Shown here: in pieces, positions 49,041 to 62,000 of the stretch
How the letters are laid out: each line of letters opens with the position of its first letter
Position numbering within the stretch: position 1 is the first letter of the stretch
Assembly (NCBI GenBank): GCA_033085395.1
Contig: JANQBS010000019.1
Location: 230,092 to 294,091 of the forward strand
DNA: 64,000 nucleotides
Source of the DNA: Xanthoparmelia taractica
Taxonomy: Eukaryota; Ascomycota; Lecanoromycetes; Lecanorales; Parmeliaceae
Reading direction: 5' to 3'
The notes under the pieces: model-generated
What the model was told of the DNA's origin: nothing
Databases searched by the model: none
What the model saw: only the letters and a program-made list of their open reading frames with translations
Translations under genes and position numbers: made by a program

Positions 49041-50104
49041 TGATTTTCAATTACTTGCGCTTCTCGTTGAACAGATGTGCTTCTCAGACACGAAAACTAA
49101 CTGAAAAAGAAAGTGCATCCCATCAGTTCTCCCGAGATTGGTGAAGGACGTGAGTCACGCAGAACAGATAAGTCTTCAAGTCAAGGATCGTTCAAAACCA
49201 GTAAAGGTGTTGAAAAAGCGAGAAATTAGTAGAGCTGGTAGGATCAGAAGAGGTAGTTCGAATATTATCCGTAGCTACACTGCAATTTGCCAGAGGCAAT
49301 TCAGATTTTGCTATAGAGATGCTCAAGACAGCAATCTTGATATAAATCCACAACACTTGTGTTTCTAAGACTCACGACCAACGCAAAGCGCGTTATTAAC
49401 ACTTTATGGTGAGAAGATCTGACACAAGGTAAAGGAGGTAGCTACTTACTTCGTACTTACCTTAATATTGGAGGTCACGAGAGAATAAGTCTTAACATCC
49501 AACCATAATTCACTGCCCTAAGCTTACTGTCTCACGCATCACAACCGCCTTGTCTCCCAACTGTCCGACTTCATATTTCTACCATTCCCGAACGTTTTCA
49601 ACTGTCACTACTAGTCATTATTCACTCTTCCTGCTTTGATCCATTCATACCAACAATCCACGCTCCTGAAGACCTGAGTGTTGACAGTAAGGCTCTCGCC
49701 AACCCGCTACTCTCAATCTGAGACCTTTGGCCTCATCGAATCCTGCTTGCTTAGAAGCTCTGTCTCACCCGGCCAATTCCACGACTCATTTTGCCTCTCG
49801 GACTGGTATCCAGGCAGGCACCACTGATCTCAAGCAGAGTTCGAAATTTACGTCTCCCAACGCGGAACCCCTTATACTCACCTTGACCCCACCACGACTC
49901 CTCAAAATCAACATATCGCCGACAAGCTTCATAGCTTCAGAACCTCCTCTGCAACGCTCCTCTGAAGACAGCAGGATCTGCAGTGCACCTCTGCATCTAC
50001 ATCCAACCCTAAATCGACACAATTCCCGCCTTGAAAGCTTGCTCGACAGCTGGCAGCCTTTGCACGATTTCCAAATACATAGACCGAGATTTTAGTTCGC
50101 CAAG
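49041..50104. promoter_or_regulatory. Bidirectional intergenic region, TFC4 / VTS1
   Basis: 1.06 kb between divergent start codons, so it includes both promoters and probably a long VTS1 5' UTR (pyrimidine-rich 49500-50100). An AAGGTA/GTACTTACC motif cluster lies at 49425-49465. The open frame at 49727-50095 has no known relatives. Confidence 0.5.
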
Positions 50105-52023
50105 ATGTCTGGAAATCATATCATTGGGAATCGAAACAGCACCCCTGAGGGCTCAAGCTCCCTTCGCCCCCCTACGTCTCGAAACCTTGGCACCGGCCAT
50201 CACCTTCGAGCTTCTGCTGACATGGGAGCTTTCTCCTCCTCTCCGTTGTCAGGAAGGAGCATCAGACCTGCTTCTGAAATGATCTATAACCAATCACAGC
50301 AGTACGACGCTGCAGACAAGGCCGCCGAACAATGGATAGCTGAAATCGACCAATGTGAGACTACGCTGGAAGAGATGGCGGGTGCGACGACAGATCAAGA
50401 TTTCAAGGATGAACTTACGGCAATTGAGCAATGGTTCAGAGTCTTAAGTGAAGCCGAAAGGACTGCGTCCTTGTATTCACTTTTGCAACAGGCCACCAAG
50501 GTACAGATTCTATTTTTCATTCAAACATTAGAAGAAATGCTTCGAAAGCATCCTATGCCGGGCATACTCTCTCCCACGAAAGTTGGAGACCAGGGTGCGT
50601 CATACTCCTAGCCCGCCGTTCAAGTGCAACTAACAATAGCTTAGACAACATGGCAAATCGAATGAGTGATGCTATGGGCAAGGAGGGCTCTCGACAATCT
50701 CTCGGTCGACCTTTGCCGTCACCCGGTAATAAAAGGAACTCGGGATTGGATCCATCTACGATCACTGCTATGTTCCCAGACGCGGCCGCAGCTATTGCCA
50801 AAAAGAAAGCCGAATATACTCAGCATACAGGAAACGCACCTGCATCTAATCGCAACAGTGCCGCGTTTGGGGAGCGCTCGTCCTTAGTGGCGCCATCCAT
50901 ATCAGAGCCTACAGACAACGCAAAAGAAAATCTGCACCAGAATTCTACACCTTGGGGTCAGCGGGCTGCAGAGAATCGCCCCAAGTCATCCTCCGGGCAA
51001 CAACCCATGGGTCAATTCAGTCAGCTACCGGCATCCGCCGGATTACGCTCTCCACATCAATTGCAACACACAGGCAACAGCAATGTCCAGACTACAAGCG
51101 TCAATGCACCAGAGACCGCCGGCGATTTACCGCTGCTTTCGCCATACAACATTGGAAATGCAAGCTGGGCTTCCATGTCCAACACGCCTATGGCGCCCAA
51201 TTTTAACACTCAGCAGGCTGCGACCCAAGCAGACATGGTAGCAAACGCAACAGCTATGAAGCTTGCTGCCCTTTCAACGGTCAACAACCGGATAGCTTTG
51301 GATGATGTTCGCAAGTATCGTCGTACAAGATCGAATGACGGCGAAAACAGTGCAAGTCAGATGCCTATGTCTCCTGCCTTAGCTCAAAATGTCCTGGTTG
51401 TGAATGAAAGCGGACAATTACTGAATCCACAGCCATTGAACGCGCAACAGCTGGCCGCAATTCAAGCGCAACAGCAAGCTGCTTTTGCAGCCCAGCGTTC
51501 TAGACCTGATTCTCCAGGTATGGCCATGCACGGCGGTAGCTTCGGCAACATGGCTTTCGCTTCTCCACAGAATAATGGCTACCTAGCAGCTTACGACACT
51601 TCAGCCGGGCTGAGCGGTGGCATGGGTGCTCTCAATTTAGGTCAATATGGTATGGGACTTGGCAGTAGCCACGAGGGATATCTTTCTGATCATTCAGAGA
51701 TGGCTAGAGGCAGGTCTCCGAGGGGCAGAAGGGGAAGCTCAAAGCCACCAGAAGATCCGACTGATCCAAGTTTACTACAAGATATTCCTAGTTGGTTAAG
51801 AAGCTTAAGGCTTCATAAGTATACCGACAATCTAAAGGACTACAAGTGGACTGATCTAGTAGAGTTGGACGACAAAGGCTTGGAGGATCGTGGTGTCAAC
51901 GCACTAGGCGCAAGGAGGAAAATGCTGAAGGTTGGTCGATTGATCTCGTATCCTTGTCTTCGTGGCTAACAATGCCAGGTTTTCGAGCAAGTCAAAGAAG
52001 CTAAGGCTGAGGGGAAGCTGTGA
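50105..52023 (+). CDS. VTS1: Vts1-like RNA-binding protein with SAM domain
   Basis: Post-transcriptional regulator that binds Smaug-recognition hairpins in mRNA through a SAM domain and promotes deadenylation and decay. Exons 50105-50594, 50645-51930, 51979-52023; 606 aa. The N-terminal conserved helical block ([20 protein letters not shown] through [20 protein letters not shown]) is typical of fungal Vts1. A low-complexity Asn/Gln/Ser/Ala-rich middle includes [17 protein letters not shown]. The SAM domain occupies about residues 540-600: [53 protein letters not shown]. The SAM domain's last helix is encoded by the 45-nt last exon, so the final 48-nt intron must be removed. The gene is divergent from TFC4. 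Confidence 0.95.
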
Positions 52024-54069
52024 AACCCTGACATATGGCCAGAAGAGCTGTGTTTTCCTTGAGATGATCCCCACGGGAATGGTGGGCGGCCAAGCAAATC
52101 GACCATCCTGAGGCAATGTGTTCCCGACTTCAGCACCACTTCCTGACCTCTCCTAACTTAATCAAAGTACACTGGCCATCTATAGTTAATTCAGTTGTAT
52201 TTTGAGAGGAAGTAACAATTAAATATTTGGAACGTAGCATAAAGTGTGCATCTTTTCTTGCTTAAGCGCGTATTTAATATGGAACTACTGCTAGCGATCC
52301 CAAACTCCCACCCCATTTTGAACCTCCATTTGCCTTAACGTGCTGCTTAGTCAAGACAGTCCTGTCTATTGAGTTTAGAAAGGGGTTTGATCCGAAATGG
52401 GCGCAAACACCCCAAGGCTACGATCCCTCGAGACGTCTGTTCACCAGCACTGCACGCCCACAGAGAAACTCTTCAGCACAATTCACCACAACTGTTCAAC
52501 ACGTAATTCGGGAATCCCCAATGAGAAGGGAGAAGTCAAAGCATCTTTGCGAGAGAGCCTTACCTTCCCGACGTTGTTGCCCGTGGATTTTCTGATAAGC
52601 AAGACCCGCTAGACACGAGGTTAAGAGCCATTGGATGCAGCCCTTCGTTCGGTAAGTCGTCTACGGGCCGCGGAAACGTTGTGATGTACTAAGCTTATGC
52701 AACATCTAATATTCGAACGACATGAAAGAGGTCGGGGTTTTGGTCGGGACTTTACTATCTCCTACTTGGCTCTTCTTGTCTCTCGAATTCTTGGAGCCTC
52801 GAAGCGGGGCATGGCAGCTGCAGTGATTCAGTCAAGCTCTGGGTCAGAGATGCAGGCTAGTAAAGCTAGCTCATGACTGCAAAGCGGGTTTGGAAAGCCG
52901 AAACAGGGTTATACAATCAGCGCGAGTCATATAGGGCGTGGAGAGCTCATGTGGAGTGGACGAGAGAGCATCGGGTTGCCTCTACAGGGCCACTCTCATG
53001 GACTAGGGGCATAGACCAGATCGAGGCGACCGAAGGGAATGTGGATATCTGGCTCACTTGAGAGAATATGATGTTATGTTGTGCGTTGGCAAGGATAGTG
53101 CTAAAGACCTTGCGGGCATGAATTATGCCGCAACATGCCGCCGGAATATGCAAATTTTGATAGGGATACGAGAAGGAAAGTCAGTCCCAGAACATGCAGA
53201 GGAAAACCGTTTTAAAGCTTACAAAATAGTATGTCCTACTTCTTTTTTTAGGTAGTCGTTCTAGACCATTGAAATCCCACGTTTTTGGATGGCGGGGTAA
53301 AGACACATGGCAACGGAACCCCGCCTGGCCACCCTTAAAGTACCTGTACTTTTTGCCTAGTGGCGGAAAATGATCTCTCCAGAACAAAAGCCTTGGCCTT
53401 TACTTTGTTTAAATCTAGGCTGTTCGAAAGAAGCCTTCGGTACTCGCCGCACGGACTTGGGGGTTTAGAAGGGTTGACCCCCTGGCCCCAAACCCGGCTA
53501 GGTCATGGCTGGCCTTGGTGAAACCCTTCTAGTCGCATGAATAATCCGGAACATTAGTGTTAATCGGTAAATGTTATTGAACCGCCCAGGTGACACAAAT
53601 TTGACTAAAGTAGTGATACACTTTGAAAGTTACAAGCGGAGTATGAACAACCCCCCTCTCCCGAGTCTGGACCTGGACCTTCGGAGCCTAAGCCTGCGTA
53701 AAATATCGAATCCTTCCATGTTCTGGACTTTCAACCATGGCATTGGTGGCAGCTGATGGAAGAGCCTCCGAGGCACCGTGGCGGCGTGTGCCATTGACAG
53801 TAATGTTATCAAAAGGATCTGGATGCATCCATCCCCCCTCATGAGGCTCACGCGCACGCAAGCACATTACAAGACCCTTTAGATAAAGCTAAGTCCCCAA
53901 ACCCGTTGTCCGACCCTTGCCATCTTTCATCTCCTCTTTGTATATTGCCACAGTCAGCCAATGTGAGAACGAATACATGAAGCTTTGTCTTCCGTCAGCT
54001 ACATCACTGCTCAGTCTATGACTTTGGATTCTCAATAGGAAAAAAAAAAGAGCCTTCATTTTGGCTACC
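52024..54069. other. 2.0-kb interval between VTS1 and the F-box gene
   Basis: No supported gene. It has a partial inverted pair around 53470-53535 (AGAAGGGTT and AACCCTTCT) and a GC-rich patch of short repeats at 53280-53340. The open frames at 52397-52612, 52873-53061 and 53571-53756 are unsupported. Confidence 0.45.
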
Positions 54070-55052
54070 ATGGCTACATTGTCCTCTCTTCCTCCTGAGA
54101 TATCCCGTGAGGTGCTCCGCTATCTACCCGTCCGCTCTCTCCTCAACTTCGGTCTGACGTCGAAAAACAACCATGCTCTTCAGTCTTGCTGCCTCCCCAG
54201 GTTACGTCTCGGTGCATTCCATTCAAGACTTGGCGGCATGGTCTCTCTTATGGAAGCCACGGCAGACCAGAGCTCTCTCCACAGCGTGCAGATGATCCTT
54301 CCAAAGGATGAGTCACGGACGAAATTAAGAGTCATCCACAATCAGAATCTCCGTATCCGAAAAGTCGTGGATGCATATCAGCACACACTTCGGGACCTTG
54401 AGATTGCCTTGTGGGAGCTTGATGAATCTACAGCCTGCTCGATTGCTCAGCTCAAGAACCTCAAACGGTTGTCAATCAGGCTTGACCATCCTCATACCAG
54501 GTTTCCAGGCGTTGACCGTCAATTCTGGGAAAGTTCTCTTGGTTCCACGGTTTGGAACCATCTAGCCTCCAAACCTGGAAAGAGCACATTGGGCCATCTC
54601 CGAAGCCTCAACCTGGAACGCGCAGGAATCACGGATTATCAACTCGCTAAAGTACTGGAAAGCAATCCCATGCTGACAGAGCTACGCTTGCGGAAATGTC
54701 TCACTCTGACCAATAAAACGTTCAAGCTTTTGGCTGAAAGCAGGATTGGCCGGCATATAGACACATTATGTTTTACTAAGAGCGACAGTGATGGCATTGA
54801 CGGTCGAATGCTGGACTATGTTGGGAAGCTGCCCAGCCTAAAGGTATCACATTTTTAATGAGCCCCTACTAAGGTTATCCGGGCTGATCGCTCCTCTCCC
54901 AGACCTTATCGCTTTACGGCTGTAATAACCTTGACAGTGATCTTGTGAAAAGACTGAACGATGAACAATGGCACATCCCTGATTTAACACTGCCGAGCAT
55001 GCCCAGTAGCCCCAAGCATGATGTTGAGGTAGACCCAGAATACTTGAGATGA
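54070..55052 (+). CDS. F-box protein with leucine-rich repeats
   Basis: Probable substrate receptor of an SCF ubiquitin ligase. Exons 54070-54843 and 54903-55052; 307 aa. The F-box is at the N-terminus (LSSLPPEISREVLRYLPVRS, then LLNFGLTSKNNHALQSC), which would bind Skp1. Leucine-rich repeat-like segments follow: LKNLKRLSIRL, LGHLRSLNLERAGITDYQLA, MLTELRLRKCLTLTNKTFK, LPSLKTLSLYGCNNLDSDLV. The last is restored only by splicing out the 59-nt intron. Start ATG at 54070 lies directly in front of the F-box. Substrates are unknown; this class expands rapidly in fungi, so no orthologue name is given. Confidence 0.78.
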
Positions 55053-56167
55053 GGCGTTATCATTATCCGCTCATACTCCGTCGGAAGCCTCGTTGCTAGC
55101 GCTCGCTTTAGGAGATGACCCATATCATAGACGTCGCAAGGATAATGGTTGGAATGAAAATCTCTCCGCAAACTTTTCAGTAGCCTTCAGAGTGCGATAT
55201 CATATATCTTTTCCATCTACCAAAGAAAGGTATTGGAGGCTGCGCCAGCTCAAGCAGTGAACCCATAGTGTAAAAGATAGTACGTAGCAATCAATATTTG
55301 ATGTGAGGTTTTATGGACTAGAGCAGTTGAAATTGCGCACCTGCAAGTCTTCCTACAAACACGGCCTATTCCGGAGAGGACTTCCCAGTGTTGGCAAGCT
55401 TCTACCTTTCTGCACGTATTCTTCGAATAGGTGAAAATTCCCCCTTCAACAATCCTTCGGGTTAGTCGTTTTTTGGGTCGTGTTTCACGGTATAGACAGA
55501 GAGAGCAATCCGCTAACCATGAGATCTTACAATGAACCACTTGGTGTCACGCCAAGCTTCCTAAGACCAGATAGCTGATTGCCGTTACACACATCGCGCG
55601 GGATTCTGGACAAATGCTGCGTCCTTTCCAACCACTGCGTGATCATGGGCTTTTCAATGAAACCTTTTATAGCAAATGTGAGCTGCGGACCATACATAGT
55701 CGTCATTCACAATCTACTACCTGCATTTCTGAAGACGTTGGGGAACGTCAGGCTAGCAGAAGCGGTCCTTAGATTGTGCTGAGAAGTTCGAAACATCGGG
55801 TGCTCAATGCAAACCAACTACCGGTACATCTCCAAGGGAATGAACATTGATGGTGATTTTCTGTGATTCAGGACATCTTTCTCGTCGACTAGTAAGTGTC
55901 AAGAGAGCCAGTGTGGTACTTTGACAGTGAATGCGAATCTAGCGCGGGTAGATGATTTCGATAGGGCTGTTGTCCCAATTTGGCACAAAATAACCAACCT
56001 CCTTTTTATCCTCCTGGTTTCTTCTTCGGGGCTGCTTTACGAAAGCCCACAATGACATTTAGCACAAGCTTACCAACAGCATCACCCTTTGCAAGAACTA
56101 CTCTCTTCGCATAATTATATCGACCAAAATCATTTCTGTGTCTCATAGCTCAATACCATCGGCATCA
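55053..56167. other. 1.1-kb interval, no gene recognised
   Basis: 3' flank of the F-box gene and upstream region of the next gene. Minus-strand open frame at 55250-55540 has no family resemblance. Nothing else seen. Confidence 0.4.
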
Positions 56168-57978
56168 ATGGCTCAACACTCGGACGCAGTGGATCGACTC
56201 CTTCGGGCAGTTTTGCCACAAGCTCCTGAAGTTCTGCACCATGTCTTTGCACTTGAAGGTAAGGCATTGCTGCCCGTTCCTGTCTCAGGCAAGCCTAACG
56301 AAAAGCCTAGGGGCCAACGAAGTCTTACTAGGACTGAACACTGTAGAGAGCAAAGTTGCATACCTGGTCCAAATCATTGCCGTCGAATTATACAAAGCTA
56401 GCAAAGAGATTAGCCCGAAAGTGCAGTTCCCTCTACTGCCTCTGCTACCCGAGCTGAAATGTACTGCAGAACATATCTTCTGGTCCGAATGACCTTCGCT
56501 TCCACATCCAACGATCAGATTATTTGTTCGTCTCTTACCCTTACAAAATCACCATGCTGGACCTCGGGGAGCTTGAGGATCTGTATTACGCGGCCTGCGC
56601 AAAGCTTAAAGAGTTATTCCAAGGAGTAGATATTCTCTTGACGAACGGCTTCAGAGAAGTTCGCGACACTTACTTTACCTACCATAATGGGCCACTCGAT
56701 AGCCTGGGCCCGATCAGCATTGGCGCCTTCAAGGATTCCCTCCTGATCCACGAAAGCATTCTTTGCAGCAACGAGCTTCGGAGCTTACTGAACAGAGGAG
56801 TCTTTGAAAAGAACAGCCGTGACATTACACAAAATCGCCGTCACGAGGTGAGCCAGAGCGACAACACAATAATGCAGCAGCAGGGTGCTCAACGTGACAA
56901 TTGGGAAGCCACCGGAAAACATGTCAACATCTCAAACTATGAAGTCGAGCAGATCCCAGGATGGCGGGCGGAGGTCGAAGGGCTTCAAGACAAAGCCAAC
57001 ATGAGCTGCGGTATGATATTCGGAGAGTTGGCGGAGAAGTATAGGCCCATGACCATGAGCGCGGAGCTGGAAGGATCCAGGATCGATCGGCAATCCACCC
57101 CTGAAGCACCACAAGCCTTCCCAAAGAAGCTTTCAATTCCCCAGTACATCAGTCCATACAACCTAAACGAACGCGCCAAGAAGCTCAATGTTCCGGGAGG
57201 CCCTGAGATGCCATGCATCTGCGACCCGGAATGCATTTGCACACCTCTTTGCGCCAGCGATCCAACCCAAAATTGCTTGTGTGAGGAGAATGGGCTGTTT
57301 GTCCGCGTCACCGAGGGTATGGATATTGACGATCTTGATGTACCCGACTTGGTAAGACGCACAAGACATAGTTCTGAGGCCAGTGAAAGCAGTGCAGCTT
57401 CCCTCAACAGTATTGACGGACCGCCCTCTCAATGGCCTATCAACTCAGCTACCTACATTGAGGCGGTCACTCCATCAATTGATCAGTATCGAGTCACGTA
57501 TGAGCTTGACAAGCGTATACGCGAACAGAAGACCCAAGCTTCGAGTAGTGTCGCGGTGCCTGGCCCGATGTACAACACTGCAAGCCCGCCTGATGATGTG
57601 CCTTCAATGGGCAACATCCTTGACCTATACGAGGGAAATGACGGCCTCTTCTGGCAGGACAGATTGAGCATGCCGCCATTAAGGCTGTCGGATTTCACCC
57701 CGTACGAACTCAAGCAACCCTTTTCGAAGCAATGCGACCATCCACCGAAACGCCAGTCTGTTACTGAGCGACTATTCAAGACTAAGACCAGCAGTATGGC
57801 TGCATACAAGAAACACTCGGCGATTGGTCAGGCTACGCAGGATCACAATATCAACGGCAGTACCAGCAAAGTAGTGAAGCAGCCAATCAAGCGATCGCTA
57901 GCTGACATCTCCTTCACGGGCTTGCGGTTCCCTCGTCGCCGGGTTTCGCACAACCGTGGAATCCCAATACATAATTAA
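56168..57978 (+). CDS. Unrecognised protein with Cys-rich motif
   Basis: I do not recognise the family. Three exons, 56168-56258, 56311-56460, 56519-57978, give one 566-aa protein; the second intron (donor GTACTG, 58 nt) joins what look like two short separate ORFs only 61 bp apart, and the frame is continuous (ELKYYLFVSYPYKITMLDL). The first 180 residues look helical and folded (EVLLGLNTVESKVAYLVQII, LEDLYYAACAKLKELFQ). The middle carries seven Cys in 23 residues (C313, 315, 319, 321, 325, 333, 335), spaced CxC-x3-CxC-x3-C-x7-CxC, a pattern suited to metal binding. The C-terminus is disordered and basic. No signal peptide is seen, so it is probably intracellular. Confidence 0.68.
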
Positions 57979-59185
57979 AAGGCAGCAAGGTAACATTCCA
58001 AATGGTAGAGGATGGTGCAGATGATTGACCCTTTGGCGAAGGAAATTTCAGAACAAACGGATGATGGACTTCTCATGATATGATTGCCTGGATATACAGG
58101 TTCTTCATAGCCCGAACGTATGTTATATGTTGAGGAGGGGGGAGCTCTTGTTCAGAGGAAGGATCGTTTTAATGCCTCGGCTGGCTAAAAGTCGCTTAGA
58201 ACCTAATGAACGTCGATGCTTGGATGAGGCTAGAATGTATCGCAATGTTTCAAGCCCGTCAACATAGTATCTATGTATGCAAAGGAGGTTTCACTCTTTG
58301 CAGAGAAAAACATCTTGAGAAAGACCGATCAAAGAGAAGTCTAAAGTAGTCTGCATTAAGCGCTAGATAAGCGCTCCCTTCCCTCCGCTCAGCCCTATAT
58401 TACCTTAGCCGCGAATGAAATAGCCTCTAGCATCCCTTGGTCACGAGCTACCAAAGCGTTAAGATGTCGACGCCTGCTCAAGGTTTTCTCACCTCTATCC
58501 AAGTCGAGAAATGGCAGTGGTAGGGTACTGCAGCTTAGCTAAATGCTGCCCCTGCGAAAAATCTATAGAGTTCGCACGACGCTCTTGCAGTGGCTCAAAC
58601 CCTTAGTCCTTGGCTTTGCGGTCTGACGACATGACTCACGATAATGTTGTGCGTAATGCAGGTAAAGAGGCCTTTGCTAACTAAATTACATAAATACTTT
58701 CCATACCTTAGCAAGACAAGAAGGTGAAATCAACTCTGTATTTAGAGCGTGGTCAGTACCAGATCATCTTTAGGTCTCTACAAATCAGGCTGATTTCTAA
58801 GTCGCCCTTAAAGCTCTCGGAAAGTATCTGGAGATAGAGCAAGCCCGGCCTTTTCCGTCTCAGGATTTGTCCTTCTCTCCTTCCAAGATGCTTGCAACTC
58901 AGTGTCCTCTAAATCTTTTTCAGCCTTGACACGGCTGCATCTTTGTAGGCTAGCTTCAATTCCAAAGTATCCTATCGCTTGCTTTCATTTATTTTCAATA
59001 CATCATAGCGCCCTACCCCCACAGTCAATCACTAATATCGTCTTTTTCGAGTAGAATAGCTGGTAGGCTCTAATATTCACAGCCATAGTCTAAGCTCAAG
59101 CAGATCAATGGCTGATTTTCAGCCGTGGCAGCGCCATCCGCAGCTTGCCTGACCAAGGGAACGCACACACAAATATCATGGCCAG
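57979..59185. other. 1.2-kb interval, no gene recognised
   Basis: Intergenic between two plus-strand unknown genes; no open frame of note. AT content rises to the right but CA and TG dinucleotides are still common, so it is not RIP-affected like the block further right. Confidence 0.4.
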
Positions 59186-60656
59186 ATGGACGACGTCTCT
59201 TCCTCTGACGACAATTCATACTCCGTTTCGCCAGGCGCGAATGAGAACAAGCTTCGACTACGACCTAGGAAGAGTGTCGCTTCATTTGCCTCCTATCTTG
59301 GTGTGCATCATCGTACAATTTCTCATAGCAGCAGGCTGGAATGGCCTTCCATCGACTGGTCGAACATGAACATTCTCAATGACAAGGACGGTGTTTACAA
59401 GCCGAATACAGAGCTGATGTGCACAACAATCACGCAAAAACTGCTGGCAAACCCATCCGCAGATCTACCGGCGCAATACAACACCTTTCTGCTGCATCTG
59501 ATAGAGGTCTATCATCAGTGCAAGGCTGAAGTGCAAGATTTACAAAGAAAGTTGGCGGAAAAGAATGATTGCAGCCAGAGCAATGTAGGTAAGACGCATG
59601 AAGAAACCTGGCCCCGCACGCTAAAAAAGGCGGACATGCTTCAAGGCTTGGAAAACGTGACAATCACCTTGCATTCCACTGGGCGCGTCAAGGAGGCAAC
59701 AGCCACGAAATCGGAAAAGCACAATTCTACGGTCCAGACGCCCGAGTCAAGCATTGAATACGTTGAAAGTGGCCAGAAGCATAAACAGGCAGACAGAATT
59801 AGAGGTAATTCAGCCAGAAGCTGTTCGGCGGCGTTGTGCTGATCCTTGGCAGTATCGGAGCGGCATCAATCGATGTCGTCAGCGCACAGATATCGTGAGC
59901 TCAGCGCAGCCATAGACGTTAAATCGAGCCGTGATCACTGGCCAGCCTCGCCTTGTCGACGCGGCATGAAGCTCAGGGACTGTGATGCCTCCAGTGCGGA
60001 GGGTGAAGGCGAGGGGCACCGAGTGTTGATGTCGACTTTCGATACCTTCTCGGACCTTGAAGATGATATTGCTTCCCGCCTAGGAGGCTGGCTTGCTTTG
60101 CGTCTAAATTGCCAGCCAGGTGAAATAGGACACGAGTTGTCAGAGCTCCTTCGATCGACTCGAAAACAGTTGCAAACGGAATTGATACCAAGCAGTTTGA
60201 CTATATCTCAACAAGAAACACCAACTGCTTCTGGAAAGATTGCTTTATCAGAGAAAAACCAGATACTATGCGGCCGATCGAACAAACTCATAGAGACCAA
60301 TAGCTCCCTATCAGTCCAGTCGACTCGCGCACTTGGCCACTGTCGAGGCTTCTCATTTTCGCCGGGGGACGACTCCGCTGATGCACGATACTTTTCGAAA
60401 CCCAGACGTGGATAACGAAAGAAATGCGGCTATCCTGTGGCCTGGCAAAGATACAAGGCAAAGTGAACGTGATGAATCAGGCGACTCGGCGAATAAGGAA
60501 TCGTCAAGTGGAATGGCTCTACATTTGAGATCACAGCAGCTTTCGTACCCGTTCGTACCATCGGCAGCTGGATCAGGTGTTTCGAGCAATACTCGGCGAG
60601 GCGCTTTAGGGAAAGAGGTCCTGACTATGGTCTCACTATTAGTCACTTTCACGTGA
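59186..60656 (+). CDS. Unrecognised hypothetical protein
   Basis: I do not recognise the family. The proposed model is 59186-59804, 59853-60341, 60406-60656, giving 452 aa. The first intron (GTAATT..GGCAG, 48 nt, with a GCTGATC branch) is good. The second uses a poor donor (GTCGAG), though its branch (GCTGATG) and acceptor (AACCCAG) are good; without it the protein would stop at 60415. Features: Ser/Asp-rich start, one folded-looking stretch (LPAQYNTFLLHLIEVYHQCK, followed by a short coiled coil EVQDLQRKLAEKND), then charged low-complexity sequence with a small helical patch (DDIASRLGGWLALRL). It is the last gene before the RIP-mutated block, a location where young or degenerating genes are common. 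Confidence 0.45.
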
Positions 60657-61219
60657 AGGACCTTGAAACTGTAATGGTAAAAATGACAACTTTTGAGAAG
60701 GTTCTAGCCGTCCATGGAATAATCAATTATATCGTTGCTGCGGTGCGAGCAGCAAAGAACGGGAGGGCGAACGATTGAGCCCCTCGTAGGTAAACAAGAC
60801 CACGAGTGCATACGACAGCGGGCAAGAACGTCCTAGCTGGCTTGTTCGCTGAGGGGGCGATAGAGATTTTGCAATGGTAGCTCCGACCCGTCAGCGGCAG
60901 CTATGATCCGAACATGTAGCGACTAGTCTGGAGACTAACTACTAAGGGACAGGATTACAAGGTTCTTGTGCGCATTCAGTATTTCAATAGATGATAGTAC
61001 GGAGTATCACCACGATAGCTCGGAATGTTGGACTAACTTTCCAGATTCTCATCAGCTTTCCCAAAAAAAAGGGGCATACTTAAAAGGTACTTCAATAGGC
61101 GTACGGTGTTCGAGATCGACCCTTTAGGGAGGTTTAGCAGCCTGATTCAAAAGAGATGAATTAAACCTAGCTCAGCCTTAAAGCCAAGCCGCTAACCCGA
61201 AATGGCAATATATCGGACT
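60657..61219. other. Transition zone to AT-rich block
   Basis: No gene. Base composition moves from ordinary to AT-rich; CA and TG dinucleotides fade out near 61220. Confidence 0.5.
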
Positions 61220-62000
61220 TTGCGGGTATAACGAAAATAGTTCTCTTCTTTCTCGCTTACGAAAAGTACTAGTCTAATTATTCGACTAATTAAAGTCGTT
61301 TTTATAGCGTTTTAGATATATATTAGAATTAGATAAGAGTATACTAAGTTGTAATTTCACTAAATAGATTATTAAAGCGTCGCGTAAATACTTCGATATA
61401 GCGTTAAGAGATATATCTATTATAGATTAACTCGCTAACGAAATTTTAAAAATAGTAATATCGAATAATACTAAAGTGTTATCTCTAAGTCGAGATCTCT
61501 TTAGATATCTTATATCTAGTATATTAATAGAAATAGAAATATTCTTTCGCTTAGTTATTATATAGAAGACGAAAGATATATATAGAGATATAAGAGAGCT
61601 ATATACGTCTATCTACTATTAAGAACACGTTTATTTAAGTAGTTACACTAAGATTTAATAGAGTAATCGAGCTTTTAAATTACTATTTATAAGATAAATT
61701 AGTAATTTATAATGTAAATTCTTAATTAGACTAATAATTATTATATATAATTAGTATACTAGGTTTTTATCTTTTTTAACTTTAAATTATTCTTTTAAAT
61801 TATACTATTAAATCTTTCTTTTTTTATTATTTAAACTATTAAAATTAAAATTTATATATTCTAATCTATGTAAGTAAGATACTATTACATAATAAAGCAG
61901 CTATAAGATAAAGTATATAGCTATTGCGACTGTCTATGAAAGGCTTTCGTAACTGTCTTAGTACTACTGAAAGTGATAGGGAAGCTACGTCTATATAGTA

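Noticed and set aside
53470..53535. Inverted pair AGAAGGGTT / AACCCTTCT as a MITE
   Set aside because: The arms are only about 9-10 bp with no TA or other target duplication.
56524..56553. A start at TTG 56524 for the unknown protein
   Set aside because: Non-ATG; these codons are better explained as part of exon 3 after splicing at 56519.
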